A DNA stretch of 64,000 bases from DASXAI01 sp963728985. GTDB taxonomy: Bacteria > Actinomycetota > Acidimicrobiia > Acidimicrobiales > Ilumatobacteraceae. Below the pieces are notes generated by a model, which saw nothing but the letters and a program-made list of their open reading frames with translations, was not told the origin of the DNA and made no database searches. Location of the stretch: contig CAVSME010000003.1 of assembly GCA_963728985.1 (NCBI GenBank), positions 1,302,001-1,366,000 of the forward strand, read 5' to 3'. Of this stretch, positions 63,536-64,000 are shown piece after piece. The number at the start of each line of letters is the position of its first letter. Within the stretch, counting starts at the first letter, position 1. The position numbers and the translations under genes are program-made.

Positions 63536-64000
63536 TCAGATGGCGGCGAGCCGCTCGGTGACCATGGGCGCCACCTGGAGATGCCAGTCCGTGACGGACT
63601 GGTAGGCGTCTCCCGTGCGGACCAGCGTCGCTTCCTCGAACGGGCGCCCGGCCAGTTGGAGCGACAGCGGCAGCCCACCCTCGGTGAAACCCATCGGCAC
63701 GACCAGCACCGGGTTGCCCACACCATCCCAGTAGGCAGTGAGGATCTGCCGGAAGACGGCCATGACGCCGTGCTCGGCGAGCAGGTCGTACCGGGGCGAG
63801 CCGATCGCGCACGTGGGCGACGCGATGACGTCGACGTCGGCGAACAGTTCGGCCAGCCCGCCCTGCGCCAGGCGCCGCACTCGTTGCGCCTGCACATAGT
63901 CGGCGCCGCTGGGCAGCGCACCCAGGGCGAGGATGTCGCGAGTGCCGGCGAAGTAGTCCTGCCCGCGGGCCCCGATGTCATTGTGGTGGTAGGCCAGCGC
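63536..64000 (-). CDS. Amidase-signature enzyme, C-terminal part (5' end outside window)
   Basis: About 154 C-terminal residues are visible. YHHNDIGARGQDYFAGTRDI and the core VDVIASPTCAIGSPRYDLLA precede the family C-terminal region NPVLVVPMGFTEGGLPLSLQ and LAGRPFEEATLVRTGDAYQS. The Ser-cisSer-Lys catalytic triad lies upstream of the window. It belongs to the GatA/amidase-signature group and probably hydrolyses a small amide or acts on a pathway intermediate. Confidence 0.88.
   Translation of the reverse strand, partial: ALAYHHNDIGARGQDYFAGTRDILALGALPSGADYVQAQRVRRLAQGGLAELFADVDVIASPTCAIGSPRYDLLAEHGVMAVFRQILTAYWDGVGNPVLVVPMGFTEGGLPLSLQLAGRPFEEATLVRTGDAYQSVTDWHLQVAPMVTERLAAI

Overview
The window is high-GC DNA with dense, often translationally coupled genes (many ATGA, GTGA or TTGA overlaps), frequent GTG and TTG starts, tRNA genes without an encoded CCA end, and actinobacterial families: MmyB-type XRE regulator, BTAD/cyclase/NB-ARC regulator, ECF42 sigma factor with a DGPF protein, and an RDD protein with a nonapeptide ladder. 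It most likely comes from an actinobacterium, probably in or near the Acidimicrobiia. The class-level placement is inference from gene content.

Left chromosomal part (1-12.5 kb): an ArsR-SRPBCC pair, a secreted trypsin-like protease with three extracellular repeats, an MmyB-type regulator divergent from a DUF389 membrane protein, a Phd/VapC toxin-antitoxin pair, an MFS exporter, a membrane-anchored glutaredoxin-like protein, and a two-gene N,N-dimethylformamidase locus followed by a GNAT acetyltransferase.

Island part (12.5-38.15 kb): the 3' part of a tRNA-Arg(ACG) gene occurs three times, as fragments at 12512-12555 and 18655-18700 and inside the intact gene at 38106-38178. I read this as two elements integrated in tandem at one tRNA gene. 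The older unit (12.5-18.7 kb) keeps a fragmentary integrase beside its att site, a decayed phage-type HTH gene, and intact cargo: an ABC exporter, a B12-binding CarH-like regulator and a fasciclin lipoprotein. The younger unit (18.7-38.1 kb) has an integrase, an excisionase-like protein, a MobF relaxase-helicase, a MntA/HepT pair, IS110 and IS3 copies, and cargo. Nearly all of its mobility genes carry frameshifts. The cargo at 25.2-31.5 kb is intact: a peptide-type solute-binding lipoprotein, a 1183-residue cyclase-BTAD-NB-ARC-TPR regulator, and a divergent secreted Lon-like protease. Between the last two lie four GTACG boxes in exact 11-bp phase. This is the best candidate in the window for an undescribed system.

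Right chromosomal part (38.2-64 kb): a wall-lytic lysozyme-like protein, tRNA-Ser(GCT), a peroxiredoxin, an MshEN-GT2 glycosyltransferase with a membrane partner, a flavoprotein/hydrolase/TPR set, the RDD nonapeptide-ladder protein, a cysteine-synthase-like enzyme, a CinA C-terminal protein, a DGPF-ECF42 pair, a diiron ferritin-like protein, a truncated siderophore permease, and a GH13 glucosidase. These are followed by an operon for ring-hydroxylating dioxygenase alpha and beta subunits, a dihydrodiol dehydrogenase and a class II aldolase-type decarboxylase, resembling Gram-positive phthalate (pht/pad) operons. A TetR-controlled heterodimeric ABC exporter is bracketed by an inverted 26-bp repeat. 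A MaoC-like protein, a small protein and an amidase fragment finish the window.
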